Source: Cherax quadricarinatus
Taxonomy: Eukaryota > Arthropoda > Malacostraca > Decapoda > Parastacidae
Assembly (NCBI RefSeq): GCF_038502225.1
Contig: NC_091369.1
Coordinates: 5,941,273 to 6,005,272, forward strand
Length of the DNA stretch: 64,000 bases
Direction: 5' to 3'
The translations under genes and the position numbers were made by a program. Below are positions 9,301-19,700 of the stretch, in pieces. The notes under the pieces are model-generated. The model saw only the letters and a list, made by a program, of their open reading frames with translations, did no database searches and was not told where the DNA came from. Numbering within the stretch: the first letter of the stretch is position 1; each line of letters starts with the position of its first letter.

Positions 9301-11519
9301 ACCCTGTCCTGTGTACAGGGACTCTCCATATTGTTTCCTTTACATCTAAAGTTCTGTTGACATTTGTTTATACAATACACATTTTATGCAGGCAATTGTA
9401 TGAGTGAATTTATGGGCTTGATTTATGGAAACTACGAGGCCAAAGAAGAAGGTTTTAAGCCAGGTGGGGCCTCCCTACACTCGATGATGACGCCCCATGG
9501 GCCTGATGTCGACTGCTTTAATGGTGCCTCCACAGCAGAGCTAACCCCAGTCAGAGTTGCTGATGGAACACAGGTAAATTTTGCTACAATAGTGAGCATG
9601 TTCCATATAACTTGTCTTAGAGGGATAAATTTTAATTTAGTGTTTGACATAGGATATTTCCACCAGCTGCAGAGGTTTTTTATTATTAGTTCTGGAAAAT
9701 TCTTTTCATACATAAATATATATATATTTTTAATTTGTATAGATGTTATTTGTAGGACCCTATGTATATGCATCAAACTGGGATTTTTTTTATTACGTAT
9801 ATCCATCAATTTTTTTTTATAATAAGTCTGCCGTCTCCCACCGAGGCAGGGTGACCCAAAAAGAAAATACTTTCATCATTCAACTCTTTCACCTCGCTCA
9901 CACATAATCACTGTTTTTGCAGAGGTGCTCAGAACACAACAGCTTAGAAGCATATACGTATAAAGATACACAACATATCCCTCCAAACTGCCAATATCCC
10001 GAACCCCTCCTTTAGAGTGCAGGCATTGTACTCCCATTTCCAGGACTCAAGTCCGGCTATACAAAAATAACCAGTTTCCCTGAATCCCTTCACCAAATAT
10101 TACCTTGCTCACACTCCAACAGATCGTCAGGTCCCAAATACCATTCGTCTCCATTCGCTCCTATCGAACACACTCACACATGCCTGCTGGAAGTCCAAGC
10201 CCCCTCACCCACAAAACCTCCCTTACCCTTTCCTTCCAACCTTTTCGAGGACGACCCCCTACCCCGCCTTCCTTCCCCTACAGATTTAAATGCTCTCCAT
10301 GTCATTCTACTTTGATCCATTCTCTCTGAATGACCAAACCACCACAACAACCCTTCTTCAGCCCTCTGACTAATACTTTTATTAACTCCACACCTCCTAA
10401 TTTCCACACTCTGAATTTTCTGCACAGTATTTACACCACACATTGCCTGTAGACAGGACATCTCCACTGCCTCCAACCGCCTCCTCGCTGCTGCATTCAC
10501 AACCCAAGCTTCATACCAATATAAGAGTGTTGGTACTACTATACTTTCATACATTCCCTTCTTTGCCTCCACATATACCTCAATGCACCACTCACCTTTT
10601 TTTCCCTCATCAATTCTATGATTAACCTCATCCTTCGTAAATCCATCCGCCAACACATCAACTCCCAAGTATCTGAAAACATTCACTTCTTGCATACTCC
10701 TCCCCAATTTGATATCCAATTTTTCTTTATCTGAATCGTTTGATACCCTCATCACCTTACTCTTTTTCTATGTTCACTTTCAACTCTACCTTTACACACA
10801 CTCCCAAACTCGTCCACTAACCTTTGCAATTTTTCTTGAGAATCTCCCATCAGCAAAAACCAACTGTGTCAATTCCCATTTTGAATTCGATTCCCCATAA
10901 TTTAATACCACCCCTCTCCCAAACACCCTAGCATTTATGTACTTCTTTTACAACCCCATCTATAAATATATTAAACCACCATGGTGACATTACACATCCC
11001 TGTCTAAGACCTACTTTTACCGGGAAGTAGTCTCCCTCTCTTCTACACACCCATCAATAATATTAACTCAAATTTCAGGTCATGACATTGATTTTATCTG
11101 TTCATAGTGTGTTTTACATCACCTCTAGTTTCAAATTGTTGGTACTTTTTTTTTTTTTTTAGATAAAAAAAAAATAAATACTGGCCTGAATACAGTGCTA
11201 CCTTAAGTTGCTAGTGTGGTATCAGTTTTGCTACTTCTAAAGATCTAATGTACAGTAATTTCTGTGTTGTTTCTGTTGTCCTTTTAGTCTCGTTTTATAT
11301 TTGCTTTCCTGTCTCATTATTAATGTAGCTTTTGGAGTATGTTGAGTGGCTTAACATTATTGTCTCCTACAGTCCTTCATGTTTGAGACTTCACTGGGAT
11401 TGGGCCTGACACAGTGGGGTGAAGAAACTTGCCGTAAAATTGACTCTGACTACTACAAGTGTTGGCAAGGTCTCAAGAAGAGTTTTGACTTAAACTGGAA
11501 ACCAACTCCAAAGAAGTAA
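6273..11519 (+). CDS. HGD: Homogentisate 1,2-dioxygenase, C-terminal half (5 exons)
   Basis: Exons 6273-6370, 6988-7116, 7377-7503, 9392-9573 and 11373-11519 join in phase with GT/AG borders to give about 227 codons and a stop. HGD opens the ring of homogentisate to maleylacetoacetate using Fe(II) and O2 in tyrosine and phenylalanine breakdown, in the cytosol. The sequence shows the family hallmarks: '[12 protein letters not shown]', 'VVAWHGNY' with the His usually assigned as catalytic base, 'YYHRNCMSEF' with His and Glu iron ligands (split across exons 3 and 4 here), and 'MTPHGPD' with the third iron ligand. The order and spacing match the known enzyme of about 445 residues, so about half is missing, presumably on exons left of the window. 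The exons look intact. Introns hold SINE, Tigger and RTE copies. Confidence 0.94.
6988..7116 (+). CDS. HGD: HGD exon (VVAWHGNY part)
   Basis: Acceptor 'tatacag' before 6988 and donor GTACGT at 7117. The 43 codons are in phase 0 at both ends and include [18 protein letters not shown] and ATAFDHA. Confidence 0.93.
7377..7503 (+). CDS. HGD: HGD exon (metal-ligand His at its end)
   Basis: Acceptor 'atgcag' before 7377 and donor GTTAGT at 7504. It reads [18 protein letters not shown], then [20 protein letters not shown] and H plus one base. The His in YYH is an iron ligand in the family. Confidence 0.92.
7504..8308. other. HGD intron, repeat fragments only
   Basis: Contains a short 3' piece of the (TAA)n SINE-like repeat (about 7775-7838) and a diverged LINE-related repeat fragment (about 8015-8190). 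No gene seen. Confidence 0.6.
8446..8620 (-). repeat. SINE-like repeat nested in Tigger, with target duplication
   Basis: A full copy of the (TAA)n-tailed repeat. On the minus strand it runs from 'cctcaaggaaggttccttg' to a (TAA)n tail at about 8446-8465. The 14 bases 'tgctcatacatcca' occur directly on both sides, which is a clear target-site duplication of a retroposed insertion. Confidence 0.88.
8786..9064 (+). pseudogene. Tigger transposase N-terminal fragment
   Basis: An open stretch with helix-turn-helix character ('[17 protein letters not shown]') followed by '[20 protein letters not shown]' and '[10 protein letters not shown]', which resemble the CENPB-type second DNA-binding region. 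It stops at 'YGKY', well before any DDE motif, so it cannot catalyse transposition. Confidence 0.7.
9392..9573 (+). CDS. HGD: HGD exon (CMSEF and TPHGPD)
   Basis: Acceptor 'atgcag' before 9392 and donor GTAAAT at 9574. It begins with two bases completing an Arg codon, then [17 protein letters not shown] (iron-ligand Glu), [13 protein letters not shown] (iron-ligand His) and RVADGTQ. Confidence 0.94.
9810..11055 (-). mobile_element. RTE-type LINE, 5'-truncated 3' copy
   Basis: The copy begins with a T-rich run and the family tail 'ccgtctcccaccgaggcagg' and extends through the C-terminal RT region (about 10755-10174, e.g. '[20 protein letters not shown]') into part of the RT core near 11050. 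Several frameshifts are present. It lies in the last HGD intron, opposite to that gene. Confidence 0.88.
11373..11519 (+). CDS. HGD: HGD terminal exon
   Basis: Acceptor 'ctacag' before 11373. The 49 codons include the TAA stop at 11517-11519 and read [18 protein letters not shown], then [12 protein letters not shown] and a short Lys-rich end. Confidence 0.94.
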   Translation, partial: SFMFETSLGLGLTQWGEETCRKIDSDYYKCWQGLKKSFDLNWKPTPKK

Positions 11520-11702
11520 TAATATTTTTTGTGAAACCTTGGAATTACCTATGTATCAGTATATTGATACTTTGTCTTTTTGTACTGTTTTTGTTGCCCC
11601 AATATGCACGTATGCAAGTTATTGTTAATTAGCCATTGTAACTTGAGGGCCACCATTTTTGTCTACTTTCATCTTTACTTTATAGTACTATAGTTTGTGC
11701 GT

Positions 11703-11708
11703 ATTAAA
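11703..11708 (+). terminator. Possible HGD polyadenylation signal
   Basis: ATTAAA about 185 bases after the HGD stop, in AT-rich sequence. It is the first plausible signal after the stop; no canonical AATAAA precedes it. Confidence 0.4.
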
Positions 11709-12047
11709 ATTTTGCTTTACTACACTGAAATTCAACTAATCCACATTTATGTATAATGACTTAAAATTTATTTTTATTTGCTACTTGGAGTGACTTCTGA
11801 ACTGTTATATCTGTGCACCTCTACAAAGACTGATTATGCATGAATGATAAGTTTTTCTTTCTTGGGTCACCCTACCTCAGTGGGAGATAGGCAGTGTTTT
11901 GAAAAAAAAAATTAGTTTTTTAACTCTACAGTCATCTCCCACAAAGGCAGAACGACACAAAGAATAAAACATTCAAGTGATTCTTTCCAGAAGTGTGCTG
12001 ATATTAATCAGAATTTTATCTTTTAAATCTTTAATTCCTTCCTAATA

Positions 12048-12354
12048 CAGCGGAACCTCGGTACTTTAACTTAATTTGTTCCAGAAGGCTGTTAGAGTAC
12101 CGAACGAATTTTTCCCAACCAATTTTCTTTTTTGGTTGGCTGTTATCACTAATCTCTGTAGGCTTCATGGTGACTTGTTTATACAAATATAAAAAACACC
12201 AAAAAATGTGAAGAAACACGAAATAGTTTACAGTGAAGTTCTGGCAGGTCGTGTTTGTTTGGTAGAGTGCTGAACAAACAGTCGACAACCGAGCAATTTT
12301 TTTTACCGAACAAAGTGTTTGAATACCGAATTGTTTGAGTACAAGGTTCCACTG
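12048..12354. mobile_element. TA-flanked MITE, copy 1
   Basis: Ends 'cagcggaacctcggtac' and 'acaaggttccactg' are approximate inverted repeats flanked by TA. The interior is non-coding and nearly identical over long stretches to 43420-43757 (e.g. 'gaagttctggcaggtcgtgt'). Confidence 0.8.
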
Positions 12355-12359
12355 TATTT

Positions 12360-14620
12360 GGGAGAGAAATATATTAATTACTTTGTACTGTCAGACTAAA
12401 CTCAAATAGTATTTCCAAGTTTAGACTTGTATATTCTGTGTATTTAGTTTTTAGAAAATATACTATAATAGATATATTACACAATATTTGATGCTATTCA
12501 CAAATATCCTAAGCCTTGGTTAGTACCATAAACAAACAGCTTTTGAGTTATTGGCTTGAAAAATGTCAAAACATCTGTATGCAGTACGTATTTAAAAAAA
12601 TCATTAATAATAATTTTAAAATTTTTCCACTTTTCTGCAAATACAGTATAATAGTGTAAATCTAACCAAGACAGGACTCACTGCAGTAGCTTCAAAGTGA
12701 ATACATTTATTTAAAAAATATACAGAAAACCACCTGTTTGGAAGTAAGAGTTGCATGCAAGTAACATTGCTAAAGAGAAGACTATGATGGCTTCAAAAAA
12801 AGGTTGGACAAGTATACGAGAGGAAGTGGTTGAGTGAGAGTCAGACTTGTCTACCATGGACCAGTAATCTCTCCAGTTTTCCTCCTCTGTTTTGCAATAT
12901 AATTGTGTACTTTTGACATGTAACAAATATTTAAAATCTCAAGAGTTGATGTTGGAGAATTAAGTACAATAAGTCATTAGGTTCTTGGAAACTGCAACTT
13001 TAAGCAAAACTACGTATAACGAAACCAAGAGCCCTTCTAATATCCACACCTCACTGTCCACCTTAAAACTTCTAGTTTTGTTTGTCACACTTTGACCAAA
13101 TATCAGAGGCACACACTGCACCTTTAGCACTTATTACAACAGGGTAAATCAAGGCATAAATAAAATTTTAAGGAGCTCCTCCTACCACCATACAGTTCAG
13201 AAACAAACAATAGCAAATGTGGCTTGCTTGCTGAGCACTTTCATACTGCACAGGTAATTGTCATGCATTTATATGATTATCGTATACTTAATTTTTTTTT
13301 TTTTTTAAAGGCTGTATCACTGCACTACATTAATGGGGAAGTACTAAATCCACAAGTCATACAGAGCCTGGAAAATGGGAGGTAATCAGTTTGATTCAAA
13401 GAAGGGGAGGGTTCCTTGGATCAAGGGTCCTTCACCAGCATAAAGGTCCCTCTCTTTTCCGTTTAGATGATAGATTTAGTAATTTTGTTTTAGTCATGGG
13501 GAAATGCTAATCCTGTAAGAATCATGCAGTGCCTTAGGACTGGGAGGTAAACAGGTTTGATCTGAATAAGGGAAAGGTAACCAGATTTTTGTAAAAATAA
13601 ATTTACTTTTTTCTTATGGATTGACAAAATGTATTAATTAGTTTTTAATTTTTAACTAATTTAGTAGACTTGCTCTGCTAGTTTACATGTGTATTAACAT
13701 GTTAGGCAAGATTTAGTAATATTGTTTTAAGCATTAGTTACAGGGCAAATTTAAAATTTCCAAACGTACAAATTCCACATATCCCGGCTATAAAGCAAGA
13801 ATTACATTTGATAAACCAGCGAGACCAATTTAAGAACAAATTATTACTTTGTGTGAAATATTAATAGCATGCTTTTTTAACAATATTTGTAAATAAAAAT
13901 AGGTAATCCTCAGATGTTATTCCTTTTCCTTGTGTTTGAAATTATGTTGGGAATCATAATTATCCAATAACATTTTGATCTTTGTGCAAGTTGCTGTTTC
14001 CAACAGCTAAACCACCGTTCCAGTCATGAAAATATGTACTAAAATGGGTATCCTGAAATATCTGCAAGCAAGTGGATCAACTAACTAGATATATAGCTAG
14101 AGACCTATTAACCCTTTAAGTGTTCTCCATTCCCCCCAAAATTCACACAATTTTTGTGACCTCAAATTTACTACATGCCACCAATTTTGGCTAGGCTCAA
14201 CTCTTAGCACCTAGAAAAAAAAAAATTCAGGCCCACACATTGGCTCAGTAGGACATTTACCCAGTGATACTTCAACATGAGAATTTGACTCGTAGAGATA
14301 AAGCAGATTTTGCTTCCATGCAACCAGTGAGGAAAGTGATCACAAAAGTGAATTCTCAGGATCTGAACTCAAGAAAATGTGACACCAGAAATGTCAGTCA
14401 AAATATTACTATACTGGTAACTTCAGGCTTTGACAGGCAACAACCACTGAGATGAGAGGTGCACAATCAGAAAAATTAGTGATTGGAGCAATGTGTCCTG
14501 GACTAGCACTGATAAGTACAGTAATTAAATTATGCTTATCAAGTGCTAAACCCAAAAGGGTCACATAGCTACAGTAATTAAAGAGTGGGCTAAAGCCTAA
14601 CAGTTTAAGACGACTATTTA
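12360..14620. other. Intergenic AT-rich sequence
   Basis: Separates HGD from the minus-strand gene. It holds degraded pieces of the SINE-like repeat (about 13330-13450 and 13480-13580) and a short LINE C-terminus-like scrap near 12785-12880. No gene seen. Confidence 0.6.
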
Positions 14621-14627
14621 AACCAAT

Positions 14628-14633
14628 TTTATT
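14628..14633 (-). terminator. Possible polyadenylation signal of the minus-strand gene
   Basis: AATAAA on the minus strand about 410 bases past the stop codon at 15041, a plausible 3' UTR length. Assigned by position only. Confidence 0.35.
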
Positions 14634-15040
14634 GATATACCATATAAAATATATACATATTGAAGTACACTCTACACTGTTATACAAGTTTTGCATTCAG
14701 ACAACTGGAGAGGGTCAATTATGCTGCAAAGAATTACACGAGGAAGGAGAATGGGTTAAAAAACAAAAATGGTTAAGAAATACATACGAGTGATCCATCA
14801 AATAAATTTCTCTATAAATGTTGATTGTAAATGTATTCTGCTTGCACAAATCAAAGTTAAAAGTCTTTACTAGAAACAGTTTAGATGTTAAATTCAACAA
14901 GTATTACATAGGAAGTCTGTATTTTTCATTTGAGAATACTTTTATACCCTTCTACCGTGTATTAACTTGATCTCAGCACCTGGTAAAATCATAACTAAAA
15001 TGATGACTAAATAATGAACACAAACCTTATCATAGGATAA

Positions 15041-16746
15041 TCAATGAATAAGATATTTTGGAGCTTGAACCTTGGAGGATTTATGAGAAGCTGATGTAAT
15101 GGCTCCAGTTCTTTGTGGTAGCTTTGTCTTCACTTGGGAGCCACTTGCAGTATGACTTGAAGCCTTAGGCTTTAATGCAGAACCTGAACCTACAGAACTG
15201 GGATTCACATCCACTGGTAATTTTAATCCTCTAGCAATCTGTGATCTAGGCACTCCTTTGGTTGATGCTACCAAAGATGAACGCATATCCTTGGTTAATT
15301 TAGAGTCTGTGGTCTCTCTTGAAGTTACTGGGTGCTTGAGTGAAAACTTTTGAGGTTCTTTTGGAGTTTTAAGTTTCTTTGTTTCAACTGTTTCTAGTAA
15401 CTTTACAGGTTCAGTATCAAAGTAGTATTTGGAATTAGGTTTTACAGAGTTACTCTTCAAAGTGTTTATATTCTTTTGGATTAATGGCTGAGGAACTAAT
15501 GATCTTCTACTAGGAAGGCTCGAAACTCCAAGAACAGGCCGCAGTGGAGTTTTCTTTCCATGAAGTGCACGAGGTCTATTATTAACTTGAGACATAATCT
15601 GCTTACAACTTGGATCACTTTTTCTTTTGTTTTCTTTACCCTTGACCATGGATCGGTTAATTACTGGTAGTGTTCTGGTATCGGTGGCATCCTTTGTCTT
15701 TGTTGTACCAACAAGTTTCTCTCCTAATTTCAAAGCAGAATTATTTGTGTTATTTTTATCTGTAGCATCTTTAACACTAAGAGTTGACAAAGGGACTCTT
15801 GTACCATGAGGAGATTCACTCCTACATCTTATTATTTTTACTTTATCTTGCATAACCTGTGAGGACTTGTTGTACACTCCAATGGATCTCTCAGTAATTA
15901 AACTCTTTCTACTTAATGGTTTCATAGCCTGTAAACTGTGTTTTCTGTTTTCAGCTGCTTTATGATGTTTCGATGTATTACACTCAGTCTTTGCATCAAC
16001 ATTAATTTTATTATTAGACTTGCATGATGCTCTCATTTTACCTTCTCCTTTTGACTGACATTCTGCATCATTATTGTGGAACAGTCGATTCTCCCCGTCA
16101 CCAGTTTTCAGTCCTAATTCCTTACCATTATGGCTCTCCAATTGAACACTCTCAGTACAAGTCCTCAGTGCTGGCTTCTCACCATTAACAAGAGCATCAT
16201 TCAGCTGATTTTGATCAGCTGAATTAAAGGCCTCCATTATATTCTTTGGTTGAAGATCCATGTCAGTGGCCAAATTTTTAGCATCAATAACTTCAGATTT
16301 AACATGGAGATCACCTCCAATTGATAAAGCCAATTTTTGCTTTTCAGTAAAACCTGAAGTTTTTTGTTGTGCTTCAGCATTGTCACAAGCTTCCTGAATT
16401 ACATTTTTGGTTGTATTTTTACTTACATTGCTCACATGAGCAGTTTCTTCTCTTGGTATATCTTGGTTTGAGCTTTTAATTGTTGCTCCTCCGTGATCAA
16501 ATACTTTACAATCCTTTTTTTGTATATGTGCAACACCAGTACAAACTTTTTCATCTATACTGGTGTCCACTTGAGCTTTAGACATTTTCCCTTGTCCAAA
16601 AGATTCAGGATTATGATAATTCTCTACCAACTGTTTCTGATGTGAGGAAATTTGCTTGAAGTTACTGGTACTCTGGTCATGCAAGTTTGCCATCATTTTA
16701 CCATCTTTACTAGACTCTTGAGAGAATTCTTGCCACAATGGAGTAC
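15041..16746 (-). CDS. Exon 16 (terminal), basic Ser/Lys-rich
   Basis: 568 codons including the stop. Acceptor 'ataacag' precedes 16746. It starts by completing a Gly codon (G-TPLWQEFSQESS). The first two thirds are Asn/Lys/Ser-rich and acidic-neutral. The last third is strongly basic with many Pro and Ser ('MVKGKENKRKSDPSCK', 'GKKTPLRPVLGVSSLPSRRS', 'KLPQRTGAITSASHKSS'), the kind of composition seen in nucleic-acid or microtubule binders, though no domain is recognisable. Confidence 0.85.
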
Positions 16747-19700
16747 CTGTTATAAAAGGTAATAATAATTTATGTTGAATCTTAAAATAGTAAATTCTGC
16801 AGACTCCTAAAACAAAATGTCAAAAAAATATTTAAATGTAATGATGAAATTGAAATTATCTGTAATAAAATTAACAATTCTAGGTAGTAGGTTGGTCGAC
16901 AGCAACCACCCAGGGAGGTACTACCGTCCTGCCAAGTGAGTGTAAAATGAAAGCCTGTAATTGTTTTACAAGATGGTAAGATTGCTGGTATCTTTTTTTT
17001 CCATCTCAAAAATATGCATATATATATATACACACACACACAGACCCTCCTGGGTTTTCTTCTATTTTTCTTACTAGTTCTTGTTCTTGTTTATTTCCAC
17101 TTATCTCTATGGGGAAGTGGAACAGAATTCTTCCTCTGTAAGCCATGCATGTCGAAAGAGTCAACTAAAATGCCAGGAGCAAGGGGCTAGTAACCCCTTT
17201 TCCCGTATGTATTACTAAATGTAAAAGGAGAAACTTTTGTTATTCTTTTTGGGCTACCCCGCCTTGGTGGGATATGGCCGGTGTGTTGAAAGAAGAAGAA
17301 AATTAACAACGAACTAAATATATGCTAGCTTTCCTTTGCAGTCTTTCACTACTGCAACTCCTAAAGGGAGGTTTCCTTGACAATGGTGAGGGCCTTTTTT
17401 TTTTTTTTTTTTTTTTTTATTATCACACTGGCCGATTCCCACCAAGGCAGGGTGGCCCGAAAAAGAAAAACTTTCACCATCATTCACTCCATCACTGTCT
17501 TGCCAGAAGGGTGCTTTACACTACAGTTTTTAAACTGCAACATTTACACACCACCTTCAGAGTGCAGGCACTGTACTTCCCATCTCCAGGACTCAAGTCC
17601 GGCCTGCCGGTTTCCCTGAACCCCTTCATAAATGTTACTTTGCTCACACTCCAACAGCACGTTAAGTATTAAAAACCATATGTCTCCATTCACTCCTATC
17701 AAACATGCTCACGCATGCCTGCTGGAAGTCCAAGCCCTTCGCACACAAAACCTCCTTTACCCCCTCCCTCCAACCTTTCCTAGGCCGACCCCTACCCCGC
17801 CTTCCTTCCACTACAGACTGATACACTCTTGAAGTCACACAGTTTCGCTCCATTCTCTCTACATGTCCGAACCACCTCAACAACCCTTCCTCAGCCCTCT
17901 GGACAACAGTTTTGGTAATCCCGCACCTCCTCCTAACTTCCAAACTACGAATTCTCTGCATTATATTCACACCACACATTGCCCTCAGACATGACATCTC
18001 CACTGCCTCCAGCCTTCTCCTCGCTGCAACATTCATCACCCATGCTTCACACCCATATAAGAGCGTTGGTAAAACTATACTCTCATACATTCCCCTCTTT
18101 GCCTCCAAGGACAAAGTTCTTTGTCTCCACAGACTTGTAAGTGCACCACTCACCCTTTTCCCCTCGTCAATTCTATGATTCACCTCATCTTTCATAGACC
18201 CATCCGCTGACACGTCCACTCCCAAATATCTGAATACATTCACTTCCTCCATACTCTCTCCCTCCAATCTGATATCCAATCTTTCATCACCTAATCTTTT
18301 TGTTATCCTCATAACCTTACTCTTTCCTGTATTCACCTTTAATTTTCTTCTTTTGCACAACCTACCAAATTCATCCACCAATCTCTGCAACTTCTCTCCA
18401 GAATCTCCCAAGAGCACAGTGTCATCAGCAAAGAGCAACTGTGACAACTCCCACTTTATGTGTGATTCTTTATCTTTTAACTCCACGCCTCTTGCCAAGA
18501 CCCTCGCATTTACTTCTCTTACAACCCCATCTATAAATATATTAAACAACCACGGTGACATCACACATCCTTGTCTAAGGCCTACTTTTATTGGGAAATA
18601 ATTTCCCTCTTTCCTACATACTCTAACTTGAGCCTCACTATCCTCGTAAAAACTCTTCACTGCTTTCAGTAACCTACCTCCTACACCATACACCTGCAAC
18701 ATCTGCCACATTGCCCCCCTATCCACCCTGTCATATGCCTTTTCCAAATCCATAAATGCCACAAAGACCTCTTTAGCCTTATCTAAATACTGTTCACTTA
18801 TATGTTTCACTGTAAACACCTGGTCCACACACCCCCTACCTTTCCTTAAGCCTCCTTGTTCATCTGTTATCCTATTCTCCGTCTTACTCTTAATTCTTTC
18901 AATAATAACTCTACCATACACTTTACCAGGTATACTCAACAGACTTATCCCCCTATAATTTTTGCACTCTCTTTTGTCCCCTTTGCCTTTATACAAAGGA
19001 ACTATGCATGCTCTCTGCCAACCCCTAGGTACCTTACCCTCTTCCATACATTTATTAAATAATTGCACCAACCACTCCAAAACTATATCCCCACCTGCTT
19101 TTAACATTTCTATCTTTATCCCATCAATCCTGGCTGCCTTACCCCCTTTCATTTTACCTACTGCCTCACAAACTTCCCCCACACTCACAACTGGCTCTTC
19201 CTCACTCCTACAAGATGTTATTCCTCCTTGCCCTATACACGAAATCACAGCTTCCCTATCTTCATCAACATTTAACAATTCCTCAAAATATTCCCTCCAT
19301 CTTCCCAATACCTCTAACTCTCCATTTAATAACTCTCCTCTCCTATTTTTAACTGACAAATCCATTTGTTCTCTAGGCTTCCTTAACTTGTTAATCTCAC
19401 TCCAAAACTTTTTCTTGTTTTCAACAAAATTTGTTGACATCTCACCCACTCTCTCATTTGCTTTCTTTTTACATTGCTTCACCATTCTCTTAACCTCTCT
19501 CTCTTTCTCCATATACTCTTCCCTCCTTGCATCACTTCTACTTTGTAAAAGCTTCTTATATGCTAACTTTTTCTCCCTTACTACTCTCTTTACATCATCA
19601 TTCCACCAATCGCTCCTCTTCCCTCCCGCACCCACTTTCCTGTAACCACAAACTTCTGCTGAACACTAACACTACATTTTTAAACCTACCCCATACCTCT